Assembly: GCF_001659605.2 (NCBI RefSeq)
Contig: NC_035164.2
Coordinates: 9,324,994 to 9,388,993 of the forward strand
DNA from: Manihot esculenta
Lineage: Eukaryota > Streptophyta > Magnoliopsida > Malpighiales > Euphorbiaceae
DNA length: 64,000 nucleotides
Direction of reading: 5' to 3'
Numbering within the stretch: position 1 is the stretch's first letter; each line of letters opens with the position of its first letter. Under the pieces are notes generated by a model. The model searched no databases and was not told where the DNA came from. It was given only the letters and a program-made list of their open reading frames with translations. Position numbers and translations under genes: made by a program. Below, piece after piece: positions 22,979 to 35,700 of this stretch.

Positions 22979-25257
22979 TGTAACGACCCGAAACTCGGAC
23001 CGCTACCGGTGCTAGGATCCAGATCGGCTTAAGGCCGCCGGGACCCGTAGCAAGCCTGACATGTTACCTGTAAACCTGTTTAATCCCATACATGATCAAC
23101 AACATACATAAAAATTTAAACTTTTTCTTTCATACATTCTATCATACACCAAACTCAACCTGTGCATGCACTGAACTTATACATAATCATAAACTTGACC
23201 CCTCTGTGGGATCTCATCAATGCCCCCAATGGGGCAATACATGTGTTAAGTTGGCTAAACATAGACATCAATAACATTAAGATCATGCATCAACAAGGGA
23301 TTACATTATACTATGGTCAAGCACACTTCTAATCTCAATATCGTTACATTACATGTCTATACATCATTATACAATCTGTCATGTCCACATTCTAACTATT
23401 ACAAACATATGACTTCATTACTCTTCTTGACTTCTCTGTCTAACCCGTACCTGCAAACCTGGGGAATTTGGGAGAGGGGTGAGCTACAAGAGCCCAGTGA
23501 GCAGAATCATAAAGCATTTAAAACACATGCTATCATGGAATGCATCACATCACAACTAATCATATCAAGGATGAACTTGTCACCATTTAGCCCTCTACAT
23601 AATCCAATCATGTCAGGGGCGTAGTGCAGGCCACACCTGGTCTTTCTCTTATACATAACATAACATACATATTCCATGGTGCCGGGGGCGTAGTGCAGGC
23701 CACGTCCGGTCTTTCTCTTACATAGTGCCAGGGGCGTAGTGCAGGCCACATCTGGACTTCCATATCATATCATCATGTCATAACATATGAGGGCTAATGG
23801 ATCATTCAACATTCATCCACATCAACAACATTTTATGCAATGCAACATATTCGTGATTTCTAATGCAAACAATCTAAAATATCACATGGCAACCGTGATG
23901 CATGAACATGCTCAAAACTGATTTATTTATTTAAAAGCATGAGGGTTATTCCACTCACCTCTGGCTAGCTCTGACACTGACTGAAGCAGCTGACTCACTG
24001 CTGGGGTCCTCGGTTCCTCGGGTCCGAACCTACATAGGTGGACTTAAATGAGGGACCAACATACTATAACATAACTCTAAAACATCTCCCAAAAAACCCC
24101 CTAAAACATCTCAAAACATCCATGCAAAACATGCAAAGGAAAGCTGGACAGGGCACTTTCGGCGGCAGGTTCGGCGGCCGAAAGTCCCTCCAGAGCCGAA
24201 AGTCAGGCAGGTTCGGCGGCACCTTCGGCGGCCGAAACTCCCAGACAGAGACGAAACTCATGCATGTTCGGCGGCACTTTCGGCGGCCGAAACTCCCAGA
24301 CAGAGACGAAAGTCTCCTTTCGGGGGCAAGCTTCGGCAGCCGAAGGCTGCCTCCACAAGGGGGTTCGGCGGCCGAAAGTCCTTTCGGCTGCCGAACCTGG
24401 TTTCTCCCAAAGGGCAGAAACTTGGTTCAAACATGCACAAAACGCCTCAAACTCATACCAACATACATTTAGCTCAACCAAAACATGCACACAAGCTCCT
24501 AGGGGTCTCAAACTAACTTAAACCCCAACTACAACACACATACACAAGCATTTGCAAGCCACATTGTCCATAAACTCAAAAATCATCCATAACTCACTAA
24601 AACCTACACATGCATTTCTACCCCATAGATCTTGCATAAAACTTATTTAAAACATACAATGAGCTTAAGATCGGCTCTTACCTCTTGAAGATCGAGAGAG
24701 AGACGACCTAAAACTCAAAGGTGGGAGAAGTTGGATTCTTGAACCTCCAAGCTCCAAAACTTTGCTCAAAAGCTCAAATCTTCAAAACAAAGTTAAAACA
24801 CATGAAAAACTTGAAAGATCTTGAGGAAAAACATCAAAGATCAGTGAGGGACGGCGGAAAGCTCACCTTGGCCAAAAATGGGGAAAAGCTCGCCCGTTTT
24901 CGGCTAAGGGACCCTTTTATAGTGGCTGGCCAGGCCACGTTCGGGGGCCGAATGTGCCTCCGCATGCATGCCATGTTCGGCGGCCGAACTTGAGGTTCGG
25001 CGGCCGAACCTGGACTTCCCTCACTTATGCTTTCGGGGGCCTAAAGCACACCCGCAACGCATGCATGTTCGGCGGCCGAACCTGAGTTTTCCTCCAATGC
25101 TATTTTCATACAAAAACTCATTTCCTCTTTACTTAAAATCATCAAAAACATTAAAACATTTCATGAAAACATGGTTTTACCCATCTAGAGGTCTCCGACA
25201 TCCGAGATTCCACCGGACGGTAGGAATTCCGATACCGGAGTCTAGCCGGGTATTACA
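22979..25257 (-). repeat. 5' LTR of F
   Basis: The order of parts is the same as in the 3' copy: TATA at 24915-24921, second motif cluster at about 24160-24395, hairpin units at about 23608-23755. Near 25070 one 20-bp motif unit present in the 3' copy is missing, a clean change between two repeated TTCGGCGGCCGAA boxes. Confidence 0.92.
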
Positions 25258-25646
25258 GGTTCGGCGGCCGAAAGTCCTCTCCAGAGACGAAACTCAAGCA
25301 CCTTCGGCGGCCGAACTTCCACTTTCGGCTGCCGAACCCTTTCGGGGGCAAGTTTCGGAGGCTGAAAGGCACTCCAGAGATGAAAGTTTCTAACCTTCGG
25401 CGGTCGAACTCCCCTCCAGAGCCGAAAGTCCAAAAGCTCGGGGGCAAGCTTGGGCAGCCGAAGTCACCTCCTCACACCTCCTCAGGGGTTCGGCGGCCGA
25501 ATGTACCTTCGCCTGCCGAACCTGAGTTCATCATCAGCAGGGCAGAAACTTGCCCTGCCTCTCGCCCAATGCACAAAACTCACTCCACCTCAAACACCTC
25601 AACACTTCCACTTGCATACACTCATGTATATGCTCAAAGAGGTCTC
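25258..25646 (-). repeat. 3' LTR of E, right part, truncated
   Basis: This continues the E LTR after F with motif copies at 25260-25520 and a leader-like AC-rich stretch. It matches 29937-30330 of the 5' copy and stops at about 25646, where pol sequence begins. The U3 region and the polypurine tract are absent. Confidence 0.85.
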
Positions 25647-28539
25647 CTTGAGAAGTTTTGAACGAACCTCCTGTAGTAACCTGCCAGTCCCAGAAAGCTT
25701 TTAATCTCAGTCACTGTAGTGGGTCTGGGCCAGTTAGCTACAACCTCTATCTTCTTGGGATCTACCTCAATACCCTCTGCTGATACCACATGTCCCAAGA
25801 AGGAAATGCTCCTCAACCAAAACTCACATTTTGAGAACTTGGCATACAAACCATGCTCTCTCAGTGTCTGCAAAATTATCCTCAGATGCTGGGCATGCTC
25901 CTCTGCATCTCTGGAATATACTAAGATATCATCGATGAAAACAATGACAAAGTGATCCAGAAACTCACGGAAAACTCTGTTCATGAGATCCATGAATGCT
26001 GCAGGGGCATTAGTTAACCCGAACGGCATCACTAAGAACTCATAATGCCCATATCTAGTCCTGAAAGCTGTTTTTGACACATCTGCCTCTTTCACTCTCA
26101 ACTGATGATACCCGGATCTCAGATCTATTTTAGAGAAACAACCTGCTCCAGCTAGCTGATCAAATAGATCATCAATCCTAGGTAGAGGATACCTATTCTT
26201 GGTAGTGACCTTGTTCAACTGTCTGTAGTCGATACAAAGTCGGAGGGATCCATCCTTCTTTCTAACAAAAAGCACTGGAGCACCCCAAGGTGAGGTACTA
26301 GGGCGGATGAAACCCTTATCTACCAAGTCCTGCAACTGCTCTTTTAACTCTTTTAACTCTGCTGGCGCCATCCTATAGGGAGGACTAGAGATAGGTCTGG
26401 TATCAGGCAGCAATTCTATTTCAAACTCTATCTCCCTACCAGGTGGTAGTCCTGGAAGTTCGTCTGGGAAAACATCGAGAAACTCTCGGACTACTGGTAC
26501 TGTGGCTGGTTCCCTAACCTGACTATCTAGCTCTCTCACATGAGCTAGAAACTCCTGACAACCCCTCCTAAGCAAACGACGAGCCTGAAGGGCTGAAATC
26601 ATACCTTTGGGTGTACCTCTCCTGTCTCCTCTGAAGACACACTCTGACCCATCCTGATCTCTGAGACTAACTATCTTCTCTCTACAGTCCAAAGTAGCAC
26701 TATATGCAGATAGCCAATCCATCCCTAGAATGACATCAAAATCTATCAAATCTAGAACCACAAGGTCAGCTGGAAGGCATCTACCCTCTATGAACACTAG
26801 ACTGAAACGACAGACTGACACTGCCACTGATGGGTCACATTTAGGTCCACTGACCCAGAGAGGATACTCTAACTCAGAACTGATCAAACCCAACCTCTCT
26901 ATGGCTCTCGAAGCAATAAAGGAATGAGAAGCACCGGGGTCCATCAAAGCATACACATCTGAACACCCAATGATGAGATTACCTGACACCACTGTGTTCG
27001 ACGTGTTAGCCTCCTCCTGTGTCACAGTGAAAATCCATGCTGGGGCTACCGGATTTCCACCTCGGGAACCTGCTGCTGAAGTAGAGGCTGCCCCTCTCCC
27101 TCTACCTCTGCCACTACTCTGAGGCATGACTGGAGCTGCTGGTTGTACAACTGGCTGTACCACACTGCCTGAACTCATCTGCTGGGATGGTGCAAAAGTC
27201 ACCTGAGGACAATCCCGAGCAATATGCCCTTCCTGTCCACATCTAAAACAAGCTGTAGATCCCAACCGACAAGCTCCTCCATGTGGTCTTCCACATCTTC
27301 TGCATACTGGAGCTGTGCCAGAGCTTGAGCCACTACCTATTCCCAGACCTGACTTGACTTTATTCCAAAACTTACTCTTTGTTCCTTTTGCTTTGTTCCT
27401 TTTGCTCTATCCCATCTCTTGCTGCCTGAAGTGCCTGAACTGGGGGCCTTAGAACTCGAAGCCTGTGCCTTTGACTGTTTCTGGATATGGGCACTAGCTT
27501 CCATTTTCCTGGCTGCGTCCACTATAGTGTGGAAACTCTCCTTTTCTGCTGGAAGAATCAAAGAAGAATACCTGGGATGCAGTCTCATAGTATATCTCCT
27601 TGCCTTCTTCTGATCAGTATCATAGGCTTGACCCACATACTGAAGCAAATCCAGGAACTTATCTGTAAATTCATCAACACTCATTTCGTCCGTTTGTCTC
27701 AACTGTTCGAACTCTATTACTTTCATCTCCCTGGAGCTATCAGGAAAAGCCCACCCTGCAAACTCATTGGCGAACTCTCCCCAAGACATACTGTTCACCC
27801 TGGGTTCCACATAATTCTTGAACCATTCTCTGGCTTTCTTGCATTTAAGTGTAAACCATGCCATCTCAATGGCTCTACTATCATCAGCTCCCAATTCACT
27901 GGTTATCATTCTAACTGATCTGAGGTATTCAAATGGATCATCTCCCGTGTTGTATTTAGGAGCATCCAATTTCAAGTACTCCGTCATTTGTACCTTACCT
28001 CCAAATGAGCTAGGTTGATGTCTGTCAACAACAGGGGCTACTGGTTCTGGTGGTGGTACTGGGTCATTTCGCTCTGGGTGTGCTGCACTTGGATGGGTAG
28101 GGGAAGGTGGATACATAGGATATGATGGGTAATAATGAGGATAAAGCATATATGGCATGTAAGGAGGATATGGGACAAAACTAGAGTACTCCGACATACC
28201 TCCCATCGGATACTCTGGGTCCTGCGGAAAGGCTGGATAGCCAAAACCTGAGGCCGGAGTGCCTCCCTGTGACTCTCCCATACCTTCCTCAAATCTGCTT
28301 ACACCTATACTATCATCGCTAGATTGATCAATCTCCATAGCCTCCCTCCTTTCCTCTGATCTTCCTCCCCTAGCTGTTCCCCTTCTGCTCTCGTCGACAG
28401 ACCTTCTAGGGTCTATTGACGTACCTTCCCTGCTAGATCTCTGAGACCTTGCCCTCGGCAATGCAGGAGGACGAGCAGCTGGTCTCTCACTATCTGGTGG
28501 GACTCCAGTCAATCGAGCTGATCGATGAGTTCCTCTCAT
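25647..28539 (-). pseudogene. gag-pol: Gag-protease-reverse transcriptase of E, 3' truncated
   Basis: Gag starts at 28539 (MRGTHRSARLTG) and is open to about 27400. There a 14-bp tandem duplication (27378-27405) shifts the frame just before the basic KFW-like segment. The downstream frame is open from the zinc knuckle ([14 protein letters not shown]) through protease DPGASHSF and the complete reverse transcriptase core (FIDDILVYS) to RFVQNFS. There it is cut and joined to LTR sequence. RNase H, integrase and the chromodomain-like tail are missing. Apart from the frameshift no stop was found, so this copy is the least decayed for the domains it keeps. Confidence 0.92.
27378..27405 (-). repeat. 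14-bp tandem duplication causing the gag frameshift of E
   Basis: TTTGTTCCTTTTGC occurs twice head to tail at 27378-27391 and 27392-27405. As 14 is not a multiple of three, the gag frame is lost at this point and the real frame resumes in another phase. Confidence 0.9.
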
Positions 28540-28729
28540 CTTTACTTTGGAAAACAACACATAACATATCACTTTAGAAGGCACATGCAAAACTCATGGC
28601 ATATCATAGCAGTAAACAGATAGGACTCAAGACCCTATCCTAGTGGACATGATTTCCTAATGTGCTTGACCACTTCTAACCTTTATGAGCCTGACACTGT
28701 CTATATCGGTCCGATCATGTGAACCTAGG

Positions 28730-28741
28730 GCTCTGATACCA
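28730..28741 (-). other. Primer binding site of E
   Basis: On the minus strand this reads TGGTATCAGAGC, close to the 5' LTR end at 28745. It is the initiator Met tRNA type. Confidence 0.93.
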
Positions 28742-28744
28742 ATC

Positions 28745-31005
28745 TGTAATGACCCCAAAATGGACCATCACCGGCGCTAGGATTCAGGTCGGCTTAAGGC
28801 CGCCAGAACCCGTAGCAAGCCTGCTATACTCTCTGTGTACCTGTAAAACTCATACATGATCATACATTTTTGTGAAAATAAAAACTCTTTTCTGAACCAA
28901 GGCTTAACCTGTGCATGCACTATCTCTGTACTCTGTACTCTGTACTCTGTACCCCTGACTAGAGCTTGCTCTAGATGGGTTAACTCATACCTGTTAAGCC
29001 TGGTTTGTCACATACAGTAAAACATATCTACATATACAGATCATGTACAAAACATACATCACTAAGTCAAGCACATTTCTAACTTTATACACAACTATTA
29101 CATCTCTTTACTATTACATGTCCACTCTCAGCTATTACAAATCTCTTTCTGTACTCTGCTGGACTGTCCCTGTACACTGTACACTGAACCTGCAAAACTG
29201 GGGTTAAGGGAGTGGGATGAGCTCTATAGCCCAGTGAGTAGAACAATAAAATAGTCATTATCACATGTTCGAATGGAATGCATCATATCACAGACAATCC
29301 ACATCAAGGGTAAACCTGTCACCACATAGTCCCGACAACTCTGTGCCAGGGCGTAGAATCGAGCACCTGGTCTTCCTGTCATATAGATATATGTGTATAT
29401 AACACCTCTGTACTTACCATTGCCAGGGCGTAGTCAAAGGCCCCTGGACTTGACTATATACCTGCCAGGGCGTAGTCAAAGGCTCCTGGACTTCTCTATA
29501 CCTGCCAGGGCGTAGTCAAAGGCTCCTGGACTTCTCTCAGAGACTATTGGACCATTCAGCATTCACCCACATTAACAAATAACTATGCAATGCAACATAT
29601 TCGTGAATGCTAATGCAAACAACCTACTGTATACTCATGATGCATGAATGATGCTAAAAGCAGTTTATTTCTCAATTAAAAACATTAAGTTTAATTTAGT
29701 TCCACTCACCTCTGGCTAACTGGACTGACTCTGCAGGCTCTGCACACTCTGGAGCAGTACTCACTGCTGCTTTCTCTGGTTCCTCTGGTCTGTACCTATA
29801 CAGATAGACTCAAATGAGGGACCAAACTAGCTTATGAACAACTCTCTTAAACTCCCCCAAGAATCCCCTTAACCTCACTCAAACATCCATGCAAAGCATG
29901 CAAAAAAGGCTGGACAGGACACTTTCGGCGGCAGGTTCGGCGGCCGAAAGTCCTCTCCAGAGACGAAACTCAAGCACCTTCGGCGGCCGAACTTCCACTT
30001 TCGGCTGCCGAACCCTTTCGGGGGCAAGTTTCGGAGGCTGAAAGGCACTCTAGAGATGAAAGTCTCTAACCTTCGGCGGCACCTTCGGCGGCCGAACTCC
30101 CCTCCAGAGCCGAAAGTCCAAAAGCTCGGGGGCAAGCTTGGGCAGCCGAAGTCACCTCCTCACACCTCCTCAGGGGTTCGGCGGCCGAATGTACCTTCGG
30201 CTGCCGAACCTGAGTTCATCATCAGCAGGGCAGAAACTTACCCTGCCTCTCGCCCAATGCACAAAACTCACTCCACCTCAAACACCTCAACACTTCCACT
30301 TGCATACACTCATGTATATGCTCAAAGGGGTCAAAAACTACCTTAAAACCCCAAACACACAACAAAAACAACACAGAAACAAGCTTTACTCATAAAATCA
30401 TCAAAACCTCACAAATAACCCTATTCATGCAACTCTCCCCCAAAACCACATAAAACCTTCAGAAAGCATAAAAACAAGCTCAGGATCTTCACTTACCTTT
30501 TGAAAACAAGGAGATGAATGATCCTAACGTGGAGGTTTGGCGCAACTCTCCTTTAAACTCTCCAAACTTCACAACTTTGAGTGTTTAGCTTAAAACCTTC
30601 AAAATACCATAAAAACTAATCAAATTTGTGCAAGATTTAATGAAAACATGAAAGAATACTCACAAAGGACAGAGTTTCACCTCAGCAAGTGAAAGAAAAC
30701 GGTGATGGTTATCCTTTCAACCGACTGAGGGCCATTTATAGGTGGCTGGCCAGACCACCTTCGGCGACCACACGTGAAACCGAAAGCCATGCATGTTCGG
30801 CGGCTGAACCTCAACTTCGGCGGCCGAACCTGGCTTTTCTGCCTTGGTTCATTTCACTCAAAAACTCATTTTCTTATGCTTAAAAACTAGGAAACATACC
30901 AAAACATGTTAGAAAAACATCACTCTAACCCTTCTAGCGATTTCCGACATCCGAAACTCCATCGGACAGTCGAATTCCGATGCCGGACTCTAGCCGGGTA
31001 TTACA
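28745..31005 (-). repeat. 5' LTR of E
   Basis: This is the intact 2261-bp LTR, from TGTAATACCCGG at 31005 to GGTCATTACA at 28745 (minus strand). A TATA-like TATAAAT lies at 30734-30740, motif copies at about 30795-30832 upstream of it, and the second motif cluster at about 29930-30215. A donor-like AAAAG/GTAAGT is near 30498 and tandem hairpin units are at 29345-29535. Confidence 0.92.
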
Positions 31006-32532
31006 GTTATGCATGTTGGGTAAGTTTGGAGAGAAGTTTGCATGAAGCAGAGCATGGTTCTGCCCTTCGGGTAAAGCCAGGTTCGGCCGCCGAAGGAAGG
31101 TTCGGCCGCCGAAGGAAGGTTCGGCCGCCGAACGTGCTAAGGAGGTGGTTTCGGCTGCCTAAGCTTGCCCCCGAAAATTGGGACTTTCGTCTCTGGAGGC
31201 AAGGTTCGGCCGCCGAAGGTGCCGTCGAAGGTTAGAGACTTTCATCTCTGGAGGGTCTTTCAGCCCCCGAAGCTTGCCCCCGAAAGGGTTCGGCCGCCGA
31301 AAAAATGAGTTCGGCCGCCGAAGGTGCTTGAGTTTCGTCTCTGGATGAGACTTTCGGCCGCCTAATCTGCCGCCGAAAGTGCCCTGTTTAGCCTTCTTTT
31401 GCATGTATTATGTGATTGTTCTAAGATGTTTTAGAGGGCTTTTGGGGAGTTTCTTAGAGATGTTCTTGAGTTATTTTGGTCCCTCATTTGAGTCCACCTG
31501 TGTAGGAACGGACCAGAGGAACCAGGGAGATCGGCAGTGAGCACTGCTTCAGAACCTGCAGAGTCAGTTCAGAGTCAGCCAAAGGTGAGTGGAACTAAAC
31601 TTAATCCTTGAACTATGAGAAAATAAATGCTTTTAGCATGTTTCATGCATCATGATGAGTATAATAGGTTGATTGCACTAGTTTCACGAAGATGGCGCAT
31701 TGCATAATATGATGCATATGATGATGCGGATGGACCAAGGCGACTCCAATAGCCCTAGCTCTGTTATAAGACCTGGCCGGGCTAGGCAGCCATCTGTTGT
31801 AAGACCTGGCTGGGCCAGGCAGCAGAGATTGTAAGACCTGGCTGGGCCAGGCAGGCAGAGAGTGTAAGACCTGGCCGAGCCAAGCATATTGAGGTTGTAA
31901 GACCTGGCTGGGCCAGACATCCTCATACTGAAGGGAGTTTTGGTGGTCATGTCTATCCGTGAGATGAAATGTCTATGATGTGATGCATTCCATGAGGCCA
32001 TGTTTTATTAACTTGTTTTATAGTTCTGCTCATTGGGCTAGTATAGCTCATCCCTCTCCCTTAACCCCAGTCTTGCAGGTTCAGAGTCCAGAGGGAGTCC
32101 AGCAGGGTATGGAAGGAGAAGAGTTATGTAATAGCTAGGATGGACATGTACTTGTACAGAGATCATTATTGTGTAATAAGATGTATAGCATAGTGCTTGA
32201 CCATTTTTAGTAATCCCTTTTGTAGATACATGGTCTGTTTATGTAAATGTTTTACAGTAGATATTTGAAAGACCAGGCTTAACACAGTATGAGTTGAGCC
32301 CACCTAGAGCAAAGATGAGAGCTCTAGTAGGGATTTACAGTATAGAGAGATGATGTATGCACATGTTAAGCCTTGGAACATAGAAAAGTTTTAATGGTTT
32401 ATAGAAAATGTATGATCATGTATGGGATTTCACAGGTACACAGAGTTCACAGTAGGCTTGCTACGGGTCCCGGCCGCCTTAAGCCGATCTGGATCCTAGC
32501 GCCGATAGCAGTTCGGTTTCCGGGCTGTTACA
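31006..32532 (+). repeat. 5' LTR of B, right part
   Basis: This resumes the B LTR after E (31006-31010 is the duplicated GTTAT). It holds the second motif cluster (31080-31385), a TGTGTAGG acceptor-like site near 31505 and a CCAAAG/GTGAGT donor-like site near 31586. It also has five hairpin units and the end GGGCTGTTACA. Near 31090-31130 it has one more 19-bp motif unit than the 3' copy. Confidence 0.9.
31769..31920 (+). repeat. Five tandem CCTGGC-TGG-GCCAGG hairpins in B 5' LTR
   Basis: Units of about 30 bp begin GTAAGACCTGGC and contain CCTGGC, TGG, GCCAGG, a 6-base stem with a 3-base loop (for example 31805-31819 and 31837-31851). Units at 31772 and 31870 carry point changes in one arm. 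The array is repeated at 39240-39390 in the 3' LTR with cleaner stems. Confidence 0.8.
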
Positions 32533-32535
32533 GAT

Positions 32536-32547
32536 TGGTATCAGAGC
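32536..32547 (+). other. Primer binding site of B
   Basis: TGGTATCAGAGC three bases after the 5' LTR end; initiator Met tRNA type. Confidence 0.94.
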
Positions 32548-32763
32548 CCTAGGTTCATATGGTCGGACGTATAGAGAGAGTTGGGCTCATAGAGGTGGTA
32601 GTAGGTCAAGCACAATAGGAAAACATGTCCATTAGGATAGAATGTCAGTCTTGTCTGACTGTTGCTGTGTAAATGTCATGCTTCATCCATGTGCATGTTT
32701 TTGTTATGTGATGTATGCTTCGTTGATATGTTGTGTTATGTGCTGTTTTCAGAGGGAGTTAAG

Positions 32764-35700
32764 ATGCGAGGAACTCGTCGATCAGCGAGATTGACTGGAG
32801 TCTCACTAGTAAGTGAGGGTACAGCTGCTCGTCCTCCTGCCTTGCCAAGGGCAAGATCTCACAGGTTAAGCAGGGAAGGAACATCATGAGACCCTAGAAG
32901 GTCTTCTGACGAGAGCAGAAGAGGAGTAGACAGAGGAGGAGGATCAGAGGATGAGAGAGAGGCTATGGATGTTAGTCAAAGCAGAGATGAAAGTATGGGT
33001 ATAGAAAGGTTGAAAGAAGGTATGGGGGAGTCCCAAGGAGGTGCACAGGCCTCGGGGTTTGGCTATCCACCCTTTCCACAAGGCCCGGGGTATCTGATGG
33101 GAGGTACGTCGGATTTCTCCAGCTTTGCCCCATACATGCCTTATCCTTCTTTTTACCCACCTTATCACATGTATCCACCCCCACCTTTTCATACAAGTCC
33201 AGCACAGCCTGAACCCAAAGAAACAGTACCTCCACCACCACCACCAGAACCAGCAGCCCCTGTTGTTGAAGCACAGCAATCTAGTTCTTTTGGGGGATAT
33301 AAGGTGAAGATGACAGAGTACTTAAAGTTGGATGCTCTTAAATTCAATACAGGAGATGATCCCTTTGAGTATCTCAGTGTAGTTAGAATGCTAACCAGTA
33401 AGTTGGGAGCTGATGAGAGTAGAGCCATTGAGATGGCAGGGTTCACATTAAAGTTCAAGAAAGCTAGAGAATGGTTCAAAAACTATGTGGACCCCAGAAT
33501 AGACAGCATGACATGGGAAGAGTTCGCCAATGAGTTCGCCGGGTGGGCTTTTCCTGACAGTTTCAGGGAGCTGAAGGTAGTAGAGTTTGAGCAGTTGAGA
33601 CAGACCGAAGAGATGAGCGTTGACGAATATACAGATAAGTTCTTGGAATTGTTACCATACGTGGGTCAGGCGTATGATACTGATCAGAAGAAGGCAAGGA
33701 GATATGCCACAAGGCTTCACCCCAGGTATTTCTCCTTGATTCTTCCAGCAGAGAAAGAAAGTTTCCACTCGATTGTGGATGCAGCAAGGAAGATGGAGGC
33801 CAGTGCCATAATACAGGGAACAGTTAAACAGTCTAAGGCATAGTCTTCTGGCTCTAAGCCAGCTTCCTCCTCACAGAATACAGTCGGTGGAGGCAAGAAG
33901 CGATGGGATAAACTAAGAGGGAAAAAGGGCAAGTTCTGGAACAAGATTAAATCAGGTCTGGGAATGGGTAGTGGCTCCAGCTTTGGCACGGATATTCCAG
34001 TGTGTAAGAAATGTGGGAGACAGCACAGAGGAGCTTGTCTCTTGGGATCTTTAGCCTGCTTTAGATGTGGGCAGGAGGGACATTATGCTCGAGAATGTCC
34101 TCAGGCGACTTTGGTTGCACCATCCCAGCAGATGACCTCAGGCAGTGTAGCACAACCAGCGGCCTCAGCCATACCACAGAGCAGTGGCAGAGGTAGAGGA
34201 AGAGGGGCAGCCTCTTCATCAGGGATGGGTTCCCGAGGTGCAGGTCCGTCAGTCCCAGCACGGATTTTCACCATGACTCAACAGGAAGCAGACACGTCGA
34301 ACACAGTGGTGTCAGGTAATCTCATCATTGGGTGTTCAGAGGTGTATGCTTTGATGGACCCCGGTGCTTCTCACTCTTTCATTGCTTCTAGAGCCGCAGA
34401 GAGATTGGGGTTGATCGTATCCGAGTTAGAGTGTCCTCTCTGGGTCAGTGGACCTAGATGTGACCCATCATTGGCAGAGTCAGTCTGTCAGTTCAGTCCA
34501 GTGTTTATAGAGGATAGATGCCTTCCAGCTGACCTTGTGGTTCTAGAGTTGACAGATTTTGATGTCATTCTAGGGATGGATTGGTTATCTACCTATAGTG
34601 CTACCTTGCACTGCAGGGACAAGGTAGTGAGTCTCAGAGACCAGGATGGGTCAGAGTGTGTCTTCAGAGGAGACAGTAGAGGGACACCTAGGGGTTTGAT
34701 ATCAGCCCTCCAGGCTCATAGGATGTTGAGGAAGGGTTGTCAGGGGTTCCTAGCTTATGTGAGAGAGCTAGACAGTCGGGTTAGGGAACCATCCTCAGTA
34801 TCAGTTGTTAGAGAATTCCCAGATGTGTTTCCTGAAGAGCTTCCAGGACTACCACCTGATAGGAAAATAGAGTTCGAGATAGAGTTGATGCCCGGTACCA
34901 GACCGATCTCTATTCCTCCCTACAGGATGGTGCCAACAGAGTTGAGAGAGTTGAAAGAATAGTTACAGGATTTGGTAGAAAAGGGTTTCATCCGCCCGAG
35001 TACCTCCCCTTGAGGTGCTCCAGTATTATTTGTCAGGAAGAAGGATGGACCTCTTAGACTTTGTGTCGACTACAGGCAGTTGAACAAAGTCACTACCAAG
35101 AACAAGTATCCTCTACCCAGGATCGATGATCTATTCGACCAGCTGTCAGGAGCAGGTTGTTTTTCTAAGATAGATCTGAGGTCCGGATACCACCAGTTGA
35201 GAATCAGGGAAGAGGATGTACCCAAAACAGCTTTCAGGACCAGATATGGGCATTATGAGTTCCTAGTAATGCCGTTCGGGTTGACTAACGCCCCTGCAGC
35301 ATTCATGGATCTCATGAACAGAGTTTTCAGAGAGTACCTGGATCGCTTTGTGATTGTCTTTATTGATGATATCTTAGTGTACTCTAGGAATGCAGAGGAG
35401 CATGCCCAGCATCTGAGGATAGTCTTACAGACTTTGAGAGAGCATGGCTTGTATGCCAAGTTCTCCAAATGCGAGTTCTGGCTGAGTAGCATTTCTTTCT
35501 TGGGGCATGTAGTATCAGATGAAGGCATAGCAGTGGACCCCAAGAAAGTAGAGGCAGTAGCCAACTGGCCAAGACCCACCACAGTGACAGAGATCAAGAG
35601 TTTTCTGGGTTTGGCAGGCTATTATAGGAGGTTCGTTCAGGACTTCTCGAAGATTGCTGCTCCCATGACCAGACTGACCAAAAAGAACCAGAAGTTTGTA

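Larger units (their letters stand above)
16237..25257 (-). mobile_element. Element F: complete Tekay-like element with internal gag/protease deletion
   Basis: F is the innermost element of the nest, on the minus strand in the 3' LTR of E. GGTTC is duplicated at 16232-16236 and 25258-25262. The LTRs are 16237-18535 (2299 bp, 3') and 22979-25257 (2279 bp, 5'). The 20-bp difference is one motif unit near 18330. I count about 30 substitutions between the LTRs by eye, so insertion is recent. Primer site 22964-22975 and polypurine tract 18536-18550 are present. The internal region is short because nucleocapsid and most of protease are deleted in frame. Confidence 0.93.
15042..31005 (-). mobile_element. 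Element E: Tekay-like element with truncated pol and 3' LTR
   Basis: E was inserted on the minus strand in the 5' LTR of B, with GTTAT duplicated at 15037-15041 and 31006-31010. Its intact 5' LTR is 28745-31005. The 3' LTR is present as 15042-16236 plus 25258 to about 25646, split by F. A deletion joins that LTR to the end of the reverse transcriptase. It removed RNase H, integrase, polypurine tract and about 0.7 kb of LTR that includes the promoter. E can no longer make a full cDNA. Confidence 0.9.
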
